Origin: Desulfopila_A sp964446655
GTDB lineage: Bacteria; Desulfobacterota; Desulfobulbia; Desulfobulbales; Desulfocapsaceae
Direction of reading: 5' to 3'
Length of the DNA stretch: 64,000 nucleotides
NCBI GenBank assembly: GCA_964446655.1
Contig: CAYUPL010000007.1
Span: forward strand, 1 to 64,000
The translations under genes were made by a program, and so were the position numbers. Of the stretch, positions 1 through 8,942 are shown piece after piece. Under the pieces are notes generated by a model. It had not been told where the DNA came from and ran no database searches. It was given only the letters and a program-made list of their open reading frames with translations. Position 1 is the stretch's first letter. Each line of letters begins with the position of its first letter.

Positions 1-161
1 GACCGATGTGACAACATCATAGCTGAGCTTTATACATAATCTGAGAATAACAAGCAGGGACGGTTGAACAGGTTAGACCTTGCGACAGTGACAGGGCGGG
101 GATCTGTTGAAAAATTCCCTGCCTTGTCACTGCACGGCAACCTCTGCTGGTGAAATTCGGG

Positions 162-992
162 CTAATTGCCGAACACTCCTTTCAGCATCTCCATGGCTTC
201 TTCCATCTGCTGCTGCTCTTCCGGAGTCATGTCTTGCTGTTGCATGCCAGGCAGCATCATGGGATTGTTTTTGGCTTTTTCGGCAGCATCGGGATCTTTC
301 AGCATGGCCATGGTTTCCCGGGCCATCGTTCTGGACATGGCATCAGCTTCCGGGTCCATTACCGGTGTGATTCCTTCCGGATGCTTGAAAAACTTGTCCG
401 GTGCCGACCCTTCATCTATTTTTGTCGCTTCGCTGAGCATCTTCATACCCATCATATTGGATTCGGTTTTCAGGGCAACACCTGTTTTGGGAATGGTATA
501 CACCGTTGCCCCCATAAAGCTTACCCTGTCGCAGTTATATCCCAGAATAGTGGCGGCATTTTTCTCTATATCGGTAGTCATTCCACCAAAGAGCGGCCCG
601 CCACTCATCTCTTCGCTGTTTTTCATAACCTGTTTCTTCTCTGCTTCGCTGAGTTTATTGTACTCTTCAATCATATATTTTTGTGGGTTTGCCGCCTTGG
701 TCCCGGTTCCTTCGCGCAGATCAAAGTTGTAGACCCAGTCCGGATCCATAAATTCGATGGTTTCGGTGGCCTGCTTCATCCCCATCATACTCATGACCGA
801 GGAACGATACGTCGCCGTCTCTGTGCCGTAATCGCGAATGTAGACTGTTTCGCCACCCTCTTCCATCCCGCTGAGACTGTACTCTATTGTTGCCGTCTCG
901 AAGGGCAGTTTACTTTCCCAGGGATTTTCCGCCGCAACACAGGATAGCGCCGGGATAAGGCATACAACAAGAAACAACAGACATTTTTTCAT
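162..992 (-). CDS. Exported protein of unknown function, Met-rich C-terminus
   Basis: 276 residues. I chose the ATG at 992 because GGGGAG lies just upstream and the protein then opens with a clean signal peptide (Lys-Lys, hydrophobic stretch, cleavage near residues 18-21 before ENPWE). A Cys sits near the cleavage site, but the lipobox is poor. The middle is a beta-rich-looking domain with WVYNFDLREG and an ILGYNCDRV segment, a layout that recalls DUF4412-type periplasmic proteins, though I cannot assign it to that family. The last 70 residues are very rich in Met and Gln and probably helical. It stands alone, transcribed toward the window edge. The first 161 bases hold nothing I can recognise. 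The substrate or role is unknown. Confidence 0.75.
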   Translation of the reverse strand: MKKCLLFLVVCLIPALSCVAAENPWESKLPFETATIEYSLSGMEEGGETVYIRDYGTETATYRSSVMSMMGMKQATETIEFMDPDWVYNFDLREGTGTKAANPQKYMIEEYNKLSEAEKKQVMKNSEEMSGGPLFGGMTTDIEKNAATILGYNCDRVSFMGATVYTIPKTGVALKTESNMMGMKMLSEATKIDEGSAPDKFFKHPEGITPVMDPEADAMSRTMARETMAMLKDPDAAEKAKNNPMMLPGMQQQDMTPEEQQQMEEAMEMLKGVFGN

Positions 993-1142
993 CTTCTCCC
1001 CCCATACATTATTGTAGTAGATCGTTATTGAAATCTCACCGGATATTCCACTCGGATATCCGGTGCTGTTAATGATACTTCCAAGCCGACAGCAGCTTTT
1101 CCGCCTCAGTGGTCGGCAGAACCCTATCATGTGGCCGCGCCA

Positions 1143-2306
1143 TCAGCTTTGCAGGGCCTCATTGAGATGCTGTGCCGCTATCAACATCTGTTCATCAGTA
1201 TTATAAAAGTGAGGAGCAAAGCGCAGATACCCAGCCGGTGCCGTGATAATCACACCTCTTTCCGCCAGAGCCGCAACTATTTTCTTCGTATCACCCTGAT
1301 ATCGGGCGGCAAGAATCCCCGATCGATTCTGCGGAGAGAATCGAAAAAAGCGCAGTTTTTCACTATGAACATTTTCCAGAAAAATATCCTGCAGACGCAG
1401 GACCTCGGTCCGAATGTCCTCGATGGGATTGGCCAGAAAAATCTGTTGCAGCAGAACGGTCATCGCAGACAGATGATCCCAGGGCAACGTCGAATATTCG
1501 AATTTGCGACCATCTGCGTGAGGCGCCCAGGTGTGATCAAGATAGTCAAGCCCCTGGCGCATCAATGCCGGACCGGCCATGGTTGCTGTTATTTTCTCCC
1601 TGAAGGCCTCAGCGGTATAGAGAAGTGCCGACCCCTTCGGCCCCATCAGCCATTTCCAGCCCGAGGCGACCACGGCGGAAATACCATACTCTTCGGGATA
1701 GACGGGCAAACAGCCAAGGCTCTGGGCACAGTCGACAACCAGATCGACCTTGCGGTCTCGACACAACCTGCCGAGTTCTTGCAGATCGGCGCCATAGCCG
1801 CTGCTGAACTGGACATGGCTGAGAGCCACCAGCCTGGTCCTTGCACTGATCCGTCCCTCCAGCTCCTGCAGAGACCAGCCCCGTGGTCTATCGCTTTCTT
1901 GCGGGCAACCCGGTTGAGGTGTATCACCAAGCAGAACAAGTTTCACCCCTCGTCTTTCCTGGAGCGCCCAGGGATAATGGTTACTGGGATATTCATGGAC
2001 ATAACTGATAATTTCATCGCCAGGAGAGAAAGGATAGCCATTGGCTATCATGCAAAGCGCCTCGGCAGTATTATGGACATAGGATACATTCCGTGCCTCC
2101 GTTTTGAGAAAGGCGGCCACGGTGTTATGAAAATCCGGCACGGTATCAAAATAGCGGGGCAGAGCGGTAATTCCGCCTGAAGACATGTCCTGGACAAAAC
2201 GCTGCATTACAGTGGCAGCCGGGGCGTAGAGAGGTGAAACGGAACAATGCGCCAGAAAGATGTTTCCGGCTGCGGCTGGAAATGTTTCTGCAGATTTATC
2301 GAACAT
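1143..2306 (-). CDS. Class V aminotransferase-like PLP enzyme
   Basis: 387 residues of the aspartate-aminotransferase fold type I, class V group (cysteine desulfurase, kynureninase and relatives). The PLP lysine is the Lys of SGWKWLMGPKG near residue 221, and the cofactor Asp/Gln are in VVDCAQSLG. I start at ATG 2306, nine bases after AGGTG; an upstream in-frame TTG at 2381 lacks a good ribosome site. No active-site cysteine loop typical of NifS/IscS is evident, so desulfurase activity should not be assumed. It lies about 80 bp downstream of the acyltransferase-hydrolase fusion on the same strand and may share its transcript. The substrate cannot be told from sequence. Confidence 0.85.
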   Translation of the reverse strand: MFDKSAETFPAAAGNIFLAHCSVSPLYAPAATVMQRFVQDMSSGGITALPRYFDTVPDFHNTVAAFLKTEARNVSYVHNTAEALCMIANGYPFSPGDEIISYVHEYPSNHYPWALQERRGVKLVLLGDTPQPGCPQESDRPRGWSLQELEGRISARTRLVALSHVQFSSGYGADLQELGRLCRDRKVDLVVDCAQSLGCLPVYPEEYGISAVVASGWKWLMGPKGSALLYTAEAFREKITATMAGPALMRQGLDYLDHTWAPHADGRKFEYSTLPWDHLSAMTVLLQQIFLANPIEDIRTEVLRLQDIFLENVHSEKLRFFRFSPQNRSGILAARYQGDTKKIVAALAERGVIITAPAGYLRFAPHFYNTDEQMLIAAQHLNEALQS

Positions 2307-2388
2307 ACTTGCATTCACCTGGGTCTTTGGCGAAAAAGAGAAGAGGTTGCTTTTCTCAGTTACCGCCTTGCGGGCGAACAACGCCGGG

Positions 2389-4536
2389 TTAGGTTATATA
2401 CCGGATAAAATTTCCAATATGATCATGAACTCTCCTACATTCTTCACCCTGAATAATGATATGCTTTTCACAATTCAGCAAGACATATTCTTTCTGCGCC
2501 GAGGACAGATCGTCAAACATTTTTTTTGAGCCGACACTGTCAACCAACGGATCTCTGTCGCTATGCAGGATAAGACAGGCATGATGGATATTTTTTGTCA
2601 CAAGACGCAATTTTTCCAGCAGAATACCAACATTTTTAATGCCCATTATCGGATTTCTGCTGTAGTTGATATATTGATTTTCCGATCTGAACCGACAGAA
2701 TTCCACCTCAAAATCACTCCTCTTTATCTTTGCAAGTAGCCGCTGCCGGACATCACGACCCGGCATAAAGCTGGTGGAATAATCTTTTAAGCGCAGCGGA
2801 GGGCAAAGGGCAAAAACTCCCTCCAAGTGTGGCAGCCTTGCGGCAAGCTCCAGAGCCAGACTGCCGCCGAAGGACATTCCTCCGAGGACCACTTTTTTAC
2901 AGATACTGCTCATAACAGCATATCCTTTCTCCACACAAAGCTGCCAATCGGCATATGACTTGCCGGCCAGATCTTCGGGTGAGGTTCCATGTCCTGCAAG
3001 CCGTGGAGCATAGACCCAGCAACCCTGGCGGTTGAGAAAGCGAGCCAGTTCCAGAACTTCTTCCGGAACGGAGAGATAACTGTGCACCAACACAACACCA
3101 ATTTTCCTGGTCGAGCCGTGCAACAAAAATGGCCCCTCTGACTGCATTTCCTTCTTACTGCAATTCCGACAGTCTTCCAGATAGGCTCTGCTCTCCTCCC
3201 GCACAAGGGTGCTCACAACTGTTGCCCTGATGAGAAATGACGGTTGCCAGGCAATGAAACGAATCAGGCGTTGCAGCTTCTGCAACGGTTCGACCTCGTT
3301 TGCCATAACATCTATGGGATTGTCGATCCTGCTGCGATGAAACAGCAGCAGATCCGGAAGCTTCCGTTGTTGTTTTATCAGTTTACCCTTTTCTTTCTTC
3401 AGAATATTTTTTTCCAGGGCCAGCTCAAGAAAATTCTCCACCTTTTTGAATCTGTCGTCGGTCAACAGATGAACCTGGTTTTCCATCAATGATTTATGGA
3501 TGCTGCACCCAATTGAATTCTTTTCGCATATCTTTCGTGCTGCCAGAAAGACCCGGCGGCGCAACCCTATCTCACTCATGGAAGGACAGGGATATTTTGC
3601 CAGAAAAGAGGCGAAGAGATGTTCATGATTTATGGTTGTCATGTCATAAATCGCGCCCATATATCTTTGCATTATCTCGTTTGCCTGTCTGCGCATCACA
3701 ACCGTCAGCGAAGCGCTGAAGCCCGGTTCTCCACCTATGGGGCGCTGCAGTTCCTTTTGCACCGGAGTAGAGGACAGATAACCGTCCATGGTAATGGGAG
3801 CACCGAAACGAATGTCAAGATCAACACCGGAAAGAAGCATGGTTCCTTCGATCATCAGCTCTTCAAGCATCCTGTCGGGAACCTCCTTCATCAATCTGGC
3901 GGCAAAATCGGAGGCGATATTTTCCTTGGCCCGTATGGGATAATAGGTCAGATTGACGGGAACGATAGACACCGACTTTGCCCTGATACCATCAAGCGAT
4001 TCGATGCTGAAGGTTCGTAAAAAGGACTGGACATTAAGAGGTTCTTCTCTTTCTCGCGCCAAAAGATGCCGGCGGATAAATTCAGCACGAAGTGCCAGAG
4101 AAGCCGCACCGGTATGCGGCTTATGACTGCCATGCTCATGGCGAATGAGATATTTTCCTTTTCCCATTATCTTTTTGGTTTTCACCATCCTGCCTTCGGG
4201 AAAGATAATCCAGTTTTCCTGCCCGGTGAGCAGCCCCTTGATGATGATCCTGTCCCGGTTGGGATCTTTTGTTGAAATCACCCCTATCATATCAAGCAGT
4301 CTTTTCAGCGCGCCTTTGAACAGCTCATCCGCCGCCAGTGAAAAAGCCGGTACACTGGTAAGATTGTAGATATAGTACGGAATCAGCAGGGTTTCTATTC
4401 TGGTGAAATGGTTAATGACAAAAATGGCGGGGCCTTTGGGGATATTCTCTTCACCATGAATGACGACATCGGCCTTGGACAGATTGGCAAGGGCCTTGAT
4501 GGCAAAGCCGGTGGTGAAATATGCGGATCTATTCAT
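2389..4536 (-). CDS. PlsC-like acyltransferase fused to alpha/beta hydrolase
   Basis: 715 residues with two catalytic halves. The N-terminal 250 residues resemble 1-acylglycerol-phosphate acyltransferases: the NH(X4)D box appears as NHFTRIE, with Glu in place of Asp, and FPEGR is the second substrate-binding motif. A linker of about 200 residues follows. The C-terminal 240 residues form an alpha/beta hydrolase with nucleophile elbow GMSFGG, an HGT oxyanion-region segment, an acid in SDRDPLV and a late His in EKHII. The likely role is lipid remodelling, acylating on one side and hydrolysing an acyl ester on the other, but this is inference. Start at ATG 4536 has only a weak GAGA site; a GTG at 4602 is possible. 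Confidence 0.85.
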   Translation of the reverse strand: MNRSAYFTTGFAIKALANLSKADVVIHGEENIPKGPAIFVINHFTRIETLLIPYYIYNLTSVPAFSLAADELFKGALKRLLDMIGVISTKDPNRDRIIIKGLLTGQENWIIFPEGRMVKTKKIMGKGKYLIRHEHGSHKPHTGAASLALRAEFIRRHLLAREREEPLNVQSFLRTFSIESLDGIRAKSVSIVPVNLTYYPIRAKENIASDFAARLMKEVPDRMLEELMIEGTMLLSGVDLDIRFGAPITMDGYLSSTPVQKELQRPIGGEPGFSASLTVVMRRQANEIMQRYMGAIYDMTTINHEHLFASFLAKYPCPSMSEIGLRRRVFLAARKICEKNSIGCSIHKSLMENQVHLLTDDRFKKVENFLELALEKNILKKEKGKLIKQQRKLPDLLLFHRSRIDNPIDVMANEVEPLQKLQRLIRFIAWQPSFLIRATVVSTLVREESRAYLEDCRNCSKKEMQSEGPFLLHGSTRKIGVVLVHSYLSVPEEVLELARFLNRQGCWVYAPRLAGHGTSPEDLAGKSYADWQLCVEKGYAVMSSICKKVVLGGMSFGGSLALELAARLPHLEGVFALCPPLRLKDYSTSFMPGRDVRQRLLAKIKRSDFEVEFCRFRSENQYINYSRNPIMGIKNVGILLEKLRLVTKNIHHACLILHSDRDPLVDSVGSKKMFDDLSSAQKEYVLLNCEKHIIIQGEECRRVHDHIGNFIRYIT

Positions 4537-4668
4537 GCAGTATCTCAATAAATATTTCCGATTCCATGCAGCACCGCAGAGCAGATCCCCTTCCGGATGC
4601 ACCCTGCTGCACTCTCTGGGCCATCGGATAAATATTATGGTGTATTATCAATATACTCTATTTGAGAA

Positions 4669-4696
4669 TTGTGTTCTGCATTAATTCGTCTATAAT
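4669..4696 (+). promoter_or_regulatory. Sigma-70-like promoter for arginine catabolism genes
   Basis: TTGTGT, a 16-base spacer and a perfect TATAAT precede the cyclodeaminase gene by about 120 bases. The surrounding 270-base gap is AT-rich and holds no gene. Recognised by eye only. Confidence 0.45.
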
Positions 4697-4813
4697 ACAA
4701 CCTGATGTCGACATAAGCATCCCCAAAACTACAATTCGGACCTGGTTGGTGCCTGTCCATAACTGCAAGGCACCGGCAAAACCGATCATACACCATCCCT
4801 GGAGAACAGCATC

Positions 4814-5902
4814 ATGGCCCTCAATCTTACCTATAGCCCTCCCGATTTTGATGCCGCGGAATTACAAAATGCCCCCTTTGCTACTCTGGAAGAAGCACCG
4901 GCAGACGGTATAGCCCCCCGGAACTACCATGCCACATCTAATTATCCCGAATATGTCAAGCTGGAAGGACACGGCTGGCTCCTGGCCGAAGAAAGCAGAA
5001 TGGACGCTGTTCTGGTGGCAGACCAGGGCAAGCTCAGGGTGGTTGAAGCCCGCAATCTGCAAAGCGGCGATCTGGTTGTAGTGGGGAGAACGGAAAACGG
5101 GGAAGAGGGCATTTTTGTGCACCCGCAATGCTTTGAGAAAGTCCAGGCCAGTGCCGACAAGTTCGCCTTCCGTTCGCGAGGCACCCGTGAAACACCGTTT
5201 TCGAGATCGTATGACGAACTGTATCAAATCCTGAAGCATGACCGGGAGCACGGTCATATTGTCTGGGTGCTCGGCCCGGCAGTAGCTTTTGACAAGGACA
5301 GTCGCGAAGCCATGCAGGGATTGATAGCCAACGGTTTCTGCCATGCCCTGATGGCCGGCAACGCGCTGGCAACCCATGACATTGAAGCGGCCTATTTCGG
5401 TACCGGACTCGGTCAGAATATCTACAGCCAGGAGCTACAGTCCATGGGGCATTATAACCATCTCGATATCCTGAACGAGGTGAGAAGAGCCGGTTCCATA
5501 AAAAAGAGTCTTGAAACACTCAACATTAAAGACGGCATCATCAAGGCCTGCGAAGAGCATAACATACCCTACATCCTTGCCGGATCAATCCGCGATGACG
5601 GGCCTCTTCCCGAAACCATAGGTGACGTCTATCTCTCCCAGGACAGGATGCGGCAACATGCCAGGAAAGCAACCACCGTCATCACCATGGCAACCCAGTT
5701 ACATTCCATCGCTTTCGGCAATATGACGCCCAGCTATCGGGTCATGCCCGACGGTGAGATCCGTCCTGTCTATTTTTATGTGGTCGATATGTCCGAGTTT
5801 TCCGCAGACAAGCTTGCCAACCGCGGTTCCGCCCAGGCTCAGGCTATTTTGACCAATGTGCAGGACTTCATTGTCAATCTCTGGAACTATCTGCGCAAAT
5901 AA
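4814..5902 (+). CDS. TIGR00300-type ornithine cyclodeaminase-like enzyme
   Basis: 362 residues of the LOR/SDH (TIGR00300) family, the same family as the C-terminal half of cyanobacterial ArgZ/AgrE and archaeal ornithine cyclodeaminase, which turn ornithine into proline plus ammonia using NAD. Visible family landmarks are HGWLLAEES early, VWVLGPAVAFD near the centre, the GNALATHDIEAAYFGT block near residue 180, and ILAGSIRDDGPLPE near residue 255. The family usually carries a small N-terminal domain as here. The gene ends four bases before arginase, so the pair would run arginine to ornithine to proline with release of urea and ammonia. This assignment rests on family plus context. Start ATG follows GGAGAACAGCATC. 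Confidence 0.85.
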   Translation: MALNLTYSPPDFDAAELQNAPFATLEEAPADGIAPRNYHATSNYPEYVKLEGHGWLLAEESRMDAVLVADQGKLRVVEARNLQSGDLVVVGRTENGEEGIFVHPQCFEKVQASADKFAFRSRGTRETPFSRSYDELYQILKHDREHGHIVWVLGPAVAFDKDSREAMQGLIANGFCHALMAGNALATHDIEAAYFGTGLGQNIYSQELQSMGHYNHLDILNEVRRAGSIKKSLETLNIKDGIIKACEEHNIPYILAGSIRDDGPLPETIGDVYLSQDRMRQHARKATTVITMATQLHSIAFGNMTPSYRVMPDGEIRPVYFYVVDMSEFSADKLANRGSAQAQAILTNVQDFIVNLWNYLRK

Positions 5903-5906
5903 TTCT

Positions 5907-6797
5907 ATGAAACAGACCGTCAGCATCATAGGGATCCCCATGGATCTGGGCCAGACCCACAGGGGCGTCGATATGGCTCCCGTGGCCATACGTTACGCCG
6001 GTCTGGCCGGGAAATTACGCAACCTGGGTTACAACACCATAGATCACGGCAATATCAACGTTCCGGGACATTATACCCTTACCGGCACAAGCTACGAAGA
6101 ACGCCTTCTTCCCATACGGGAGGCCTGCGAGAAAGCGTACTGGTTAGGCGCCGGATGCATGGAAAGAGGAGAAATCCCCCTGTTTCTCGGTGGTGACCAT
6201 TCGGCCGCCATCGGCACCATTGGCGGTGTAAGCCACCAGAACCCCTGCGGTCTGATCTGGGTCGACGCTCACGGTGATTATAATACACCGGAGACATCCG
6301 CCAGCGACAACATCCACGGAATGGCCCTGGCCGTTCTTCTCGGCCAGGGTTCGCAGCAGCTTGTTGATGTCGGCAGGCCCGGCGCGAAAATGGCTGCCGA
6401 AAATGTGGTTATGATCGGTGTTCGCGATCTGGATGCGGAAGAAAAGAAGCTCCTTGCCCAGTCCGGTTGCACGGTCTATACCATGCGGGATGTCGACGAG
6501 CTGGGTATGCATGAGATCCTGCGTCGGACTCTGAGCAAATTTGCCTCGCTTGCCACGATACATCTAAGTCTTGACATGGATGCCATAGATCCGCAGGAGG
6601 CCCCCGGGGTCGGCACCCCTTCCCATGGCGGCCTGACCTATCGTGAAGCCCAGCTTATCATGGAAACTCTTTGCGATTCCGGCAAGCTGCAGTCCGTTGA
6701 CGTCATGGAGGTCAACCCCATCCTTGACATCAAAAACCAGACCGCTCAAGTCGCCGTTTCACTGCTGGCCTCTCTTTTCGGCAAGAGTATTATCTGA
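5907..6797 (+). CDS. rocF: Arginase
   Basis: 296 residues of the ureohydrolase family. The manganese-binding signatures are all present: GGDHSAAIGT, WVDAHGDYN, and SLDMDAIDPQEAPGVGTP, which supply the His and Asp ligands. The N-terminus IIGIPMDLGQTHRGVDMAP is typical of RocF-type arginase rather than agmatinase. The ATG at 5907 is only four bases after the stop of the cyclodeaminase gene, so the two are translated from one message. Arginine would give urea and ornithine, the latter feeding the neighbouring enzyme. The 3' end converges on the hybrid kinase with 12 bases between; no terminator hairpin is obvious. Confidence 0.93.
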   Translation: MKQTVSIIGIPMDLGQTHRGVDMAPVAIRYAGLAGKLRNLGYNTIDHGNINVPGHYTLTGTSYEERLLPIREACEKAYWLGAGCMERGEIPLFLGGDHSAAIGTIGGVSHQNPCGLIWVDAHGDYNTPETSASDNIHGMALAVLLGQGSQQLVDVGRPGAKMAAENVVMIGVRDLDAEEKKLLAQSGCTVYTMRDVDELGMHEILRRTLSKFASLATIHLSLDMDAIDPQEAPGVGTPSHGGLTYREAQLIMETLCDSGKLQSVDVMEVNPILDIKNQTAQVAVSLLASLFGKSII

Positions 6798-6809
6798 TTC
6801 CCGCCCGGT

Positions 6810-8912
6810 TTATTTCTCCTCCAGTACCTCTCTGATTTTCGCGGCAAGCTCGTCCATGGTAAAAGGTTTCTGCATAAAGTGGACGCCCTCGTCGAGAACT
6901 CCGTGGTGGGCAATGACATTAGCCGTATAACCGGACATGAAAAGGCGTTTTATGCCGGGATAAATGCTGAAAAGATTACGGGCCAGGTCACGCCCGTTCA
7001 TTTCGGGCATCACCACATCGGTTATCAACATATCGATCTGGCCGGCATGTTCGCAGGCCAACCGGATAGCCTCTCCCGGCGTTGCGGCACAAAGAACCGT
7101 ATACCCCTGAAGCTGAATCATTGTTGCCGTCATTTCAAGGATCATGGGCTCATCCTCCACCAGCAGGATGGTTTCGTTGCCATGCTCAACCGGCGAAACA
7201 GCATCAACCGGCACCGTCCGCTCGCCGGCAACGAAATGCGGTGGAAGATATATTGTAAAGGTGCTTCCCTGTCCCGGCTCACTGTACACGTGAATAAAGC
7301 CTTTATTCTGCTTGACAATGCCATAGACAGTAGCGAGTCCCAGACCGGTGCCTTTGCCGGTCTCCTTGGTGGTAAAAAATGGTTCGAACAGGTGGGACAT
7401 CGTCTCCCTATCCATGCCGCAACCATTATCACTGACACTCAACCGAACATACTCTCCCGGAATACAATCAACGTTAGCGGCACAGTAGGACTCGTCGACA
7501 ATAACCATATCCGTTTCAATGACGATTCTGCCTGTATCACTAATTGCATCTCTGCAATTCACACAGAGATTCGCCAATACCTGATCGATCTGGGAAGAGT
7601 CCATCTTCACCGGCTGCAGGTTTTTTGCCGGAATCCAGGCCAGATCGATATTCTCCCCTATAAGACGGCGCAGCATGGTCAGCATTCCCGTGACGGTTTC
7701 ATTGAGATCAAGTACTCTGAGAGCAACCGTCTGCTTGCGGGCAAAAGCGAGGAGCTGCCGGGTCAACAGAGCGGAACGGCCGGCCGCCTTGCTGATCTCC
7801 TGCAGGGTCGCATGCAAGGGTTCTCCCTCATCCATGCCGACCAGGGCCATTTCCGTTCGCCCCAGGATCACACTGAGCATGTTGTTAAAATCGTGTGCCA
7901 CCCCTCCGGCCAGTCGACCAACCGACTCCATTTTCTGCGCCTGGGTCAGCTGCTCCTGCAATTTTTCTCTTTCGGCCTCGGCCCGTTTACGGTTGGTAAT
8001 GCTGGTGTGGGTTCCCACCATCCGCACCATGCGGCCCTGAACGTCATATTCCACCCCTTTTCCTCTGCCGCGAATCCACATCCAGCTGCCGTCTCTGTGA
8101 AGAAAGCGATAGTCCGCATCAAAAACCGCTGTTTTTCCCTGGAGGTGTGCATGGAGCTCCGTTTGCCAGCGCTCTGCATCATCAGGATGGATTCTGCCGC
8201 TCCACTCCGTGAAGAGACAGGGAAACTCTTCAGGCTCATAGCCTGCCAGGGTATAGAAACGGGAATCAAAAAAAACCTGGTCGGCGGCAATATTCCAATC
8301 CCACAGGCCGTCATTAGCCGCCAGCATCGCCAGGTAGAGGCGTTCTTCAGCGTTTTTTCTCTCGGTGATATCTCTGGCAGCAGCATAGATCAACCGTCCC
8401 TGAGACCTGGAGCGCCACTCAATCCAGCGGTATGTTCCATCTCTACAGCGATAGCGATTCTCAAAGTTTGATACCTCCTCCTGGGACTCAAGAGAAGTAA
8501 TGGCCGCTTTGGTTTTTTCTATATCATCGGGATGAACAAAGTCCAGACAACTGCGCCCCAATATCGGTGATAGCCTCAGACAGTTGCGCAACGGTTTCAT
8601 ANNNNNNNNNNNNNNNNNNNNNNNNNNNNNNNNNNNNNNNNNNNNNNNNNNNNNNNNNNNNNNNNNNNNNNNNNNNNNNNNNNNNNNNNNNNNNNNNNNN
8701 NACAACTGCGCCCCAATATCGGTGATAGCCTCAGACAGTTGCGCAACGGTTTCATAGCCCAGCATTCGCACCAGGGCAGGATTCACCGCAAGCAGACGTC
8801 CCTCGGCAGTTGCCTGGAAAATCCCCACAGGAGCATTCATAAGAATCTCATGACATTCTGCAAAACTACCGGATCCGTTTGCACAATCCTCCCTGGAAGA
8901 GGAAATAAGCAT
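6810..8912 (-). CDS. Hybrid sensor kinase, PAS-PAS-PAS-HK-REC (contains assembly gap)
   Basis: Nominally 700 residues, but a run of 100 N falls inside the PAS region. No membrane segment is seen, so a cytoplasmic sensor is likely. Order: PAS1 (about 20-70, ending ITDIGAQL), gap, PAS2 with DFVHPDD, PAS3 with LAGYEPEE, histidine-kinase dimerisation box with phospho-acceptor His in GGVAHDFNNM, ATPase domain with DNGCGMD and GTGLGLATVYG, and a C-terminal receiver with acceptor Asp in LITDVVMPEMNG and Lys in MQKPF. ATG 8912 follows GGAGGT at good distance. The kinase-receiver half closely resembles the large kinase at 38.3 kb, including an MSGYTANVIAHHGVLD string. The reading frame across the gap is uncertain. 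Confidence 0.8.
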   Translation of the reverse strand: MLISSSREDCANGSGSFAECHEILMNAPVGIFQATAEGRLLAVNPALVRMLGYETVAQLSEAITDIGAQLXXXXXXXXXXXXXXXXXXXXXXXXXXXXXXXXXXMKPLRNCLRLSPILGRSCLDFVHPDDIEKTKAAITSLESQEEVSNFENRYRCRDGTYRWIEWRSRSQGRLIYAAARDITERKNAEERLYLAMLAANDGLWDWNIAADQVFFDSRFYTLAGYEPEEFPCLFTEWSGRIHPDDAERWQTELHAHLQGKTAVFDADYRFLHRDGSWMWIRGRGKGVEYDVQGRMVRMVGTHTSITNRKRAEAEREKLQEQLTQAQKMESVGRLAGGVAHDFNNMLSVILGRTEMALVGMDEGEPLHATLQEISKAAGRSALLTRQLLAFARKQTVALRVLDLNETVTGMLTMLRRLIGENIDLAWIPAKNLQPVKMDSSQIDQVLANLCVNCRDAISDTGRIVIETDMVIVDESYCAANVDCIPGEYVRLSVSDNGCGMDRETMSHLFEPFFTTKETGKGTGLGLATVYGIVKQNKGFIHVYSEPGQGSTFTIYLPPHFVAGERTVPVDAVSPVEHGNETILLVEDEPMILEMTATMIQLQGYTVLCAATPGEAIRLACEHAGQIDMLITDVVMPEMNGRDLARNLFSIYPGIKRLFMSGYTANVIAHHGVLDEGVHFMQKPFTMDELAAKIREVLEEK
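8547..8601. repeat. 55-bp direct repeat, left copy at the gap edge
   Basis: These 55 bases are identical to 8702-8756 on the other side of the N run. A shared end of exactly 55 bases is what overlapping contig ends look like when a de Bruijn assembler with k=55 breaks at a branch; it is not evidence of a biological repeat. Confidence 0.9.
8602..8701. other. Scaffold gap of exactly 100 N
   Basis: A round 100-base run of N is a conventional placeholder of unknown length. Both edges end in the same 55-base sequence. The kinase frame reads through only because of the arbitrary gap length: collapsing the duplicated end removes 155 bases, which is not a multiple of three. Confidence 0.97.
8702..8756. 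repeat. 55-bp direct repeat, right copy at the gap edge
   Basis: Identical to 8547-8601. On the minus strand this copy encodes the natural PAS sequence GYETVAQLSEAITDIGAQL, while the left copy is read in another frame. Confidence 0.9.
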
Positions 8913-8942
8913 AAATACCTCCACTGGAGTACGATCTTCGAT

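Noticed and set aside
107..947. Long forward-strand open frames over the first gene
   Set aside because: They are antisense shadows of the exported-protein gene, with poor composition and no ribosome sites; the minus-strand frame has a signal peptide and a strong Shine-Dalgarno.
6879..8471. A 530-codon forward frame opposite the hybrid kinase
   Set aside because: The opposite strand shows unmistakable kinase and receiver motifs; the forward frame has no recognisable domain and ends within it.
8547..8756. A biological tandem PAS duplication
   Set aside because: The repeated part is exactly 55 bases ending at the N run on both sides and is read in different frames, which fits contig overlap rather than domain duplication.
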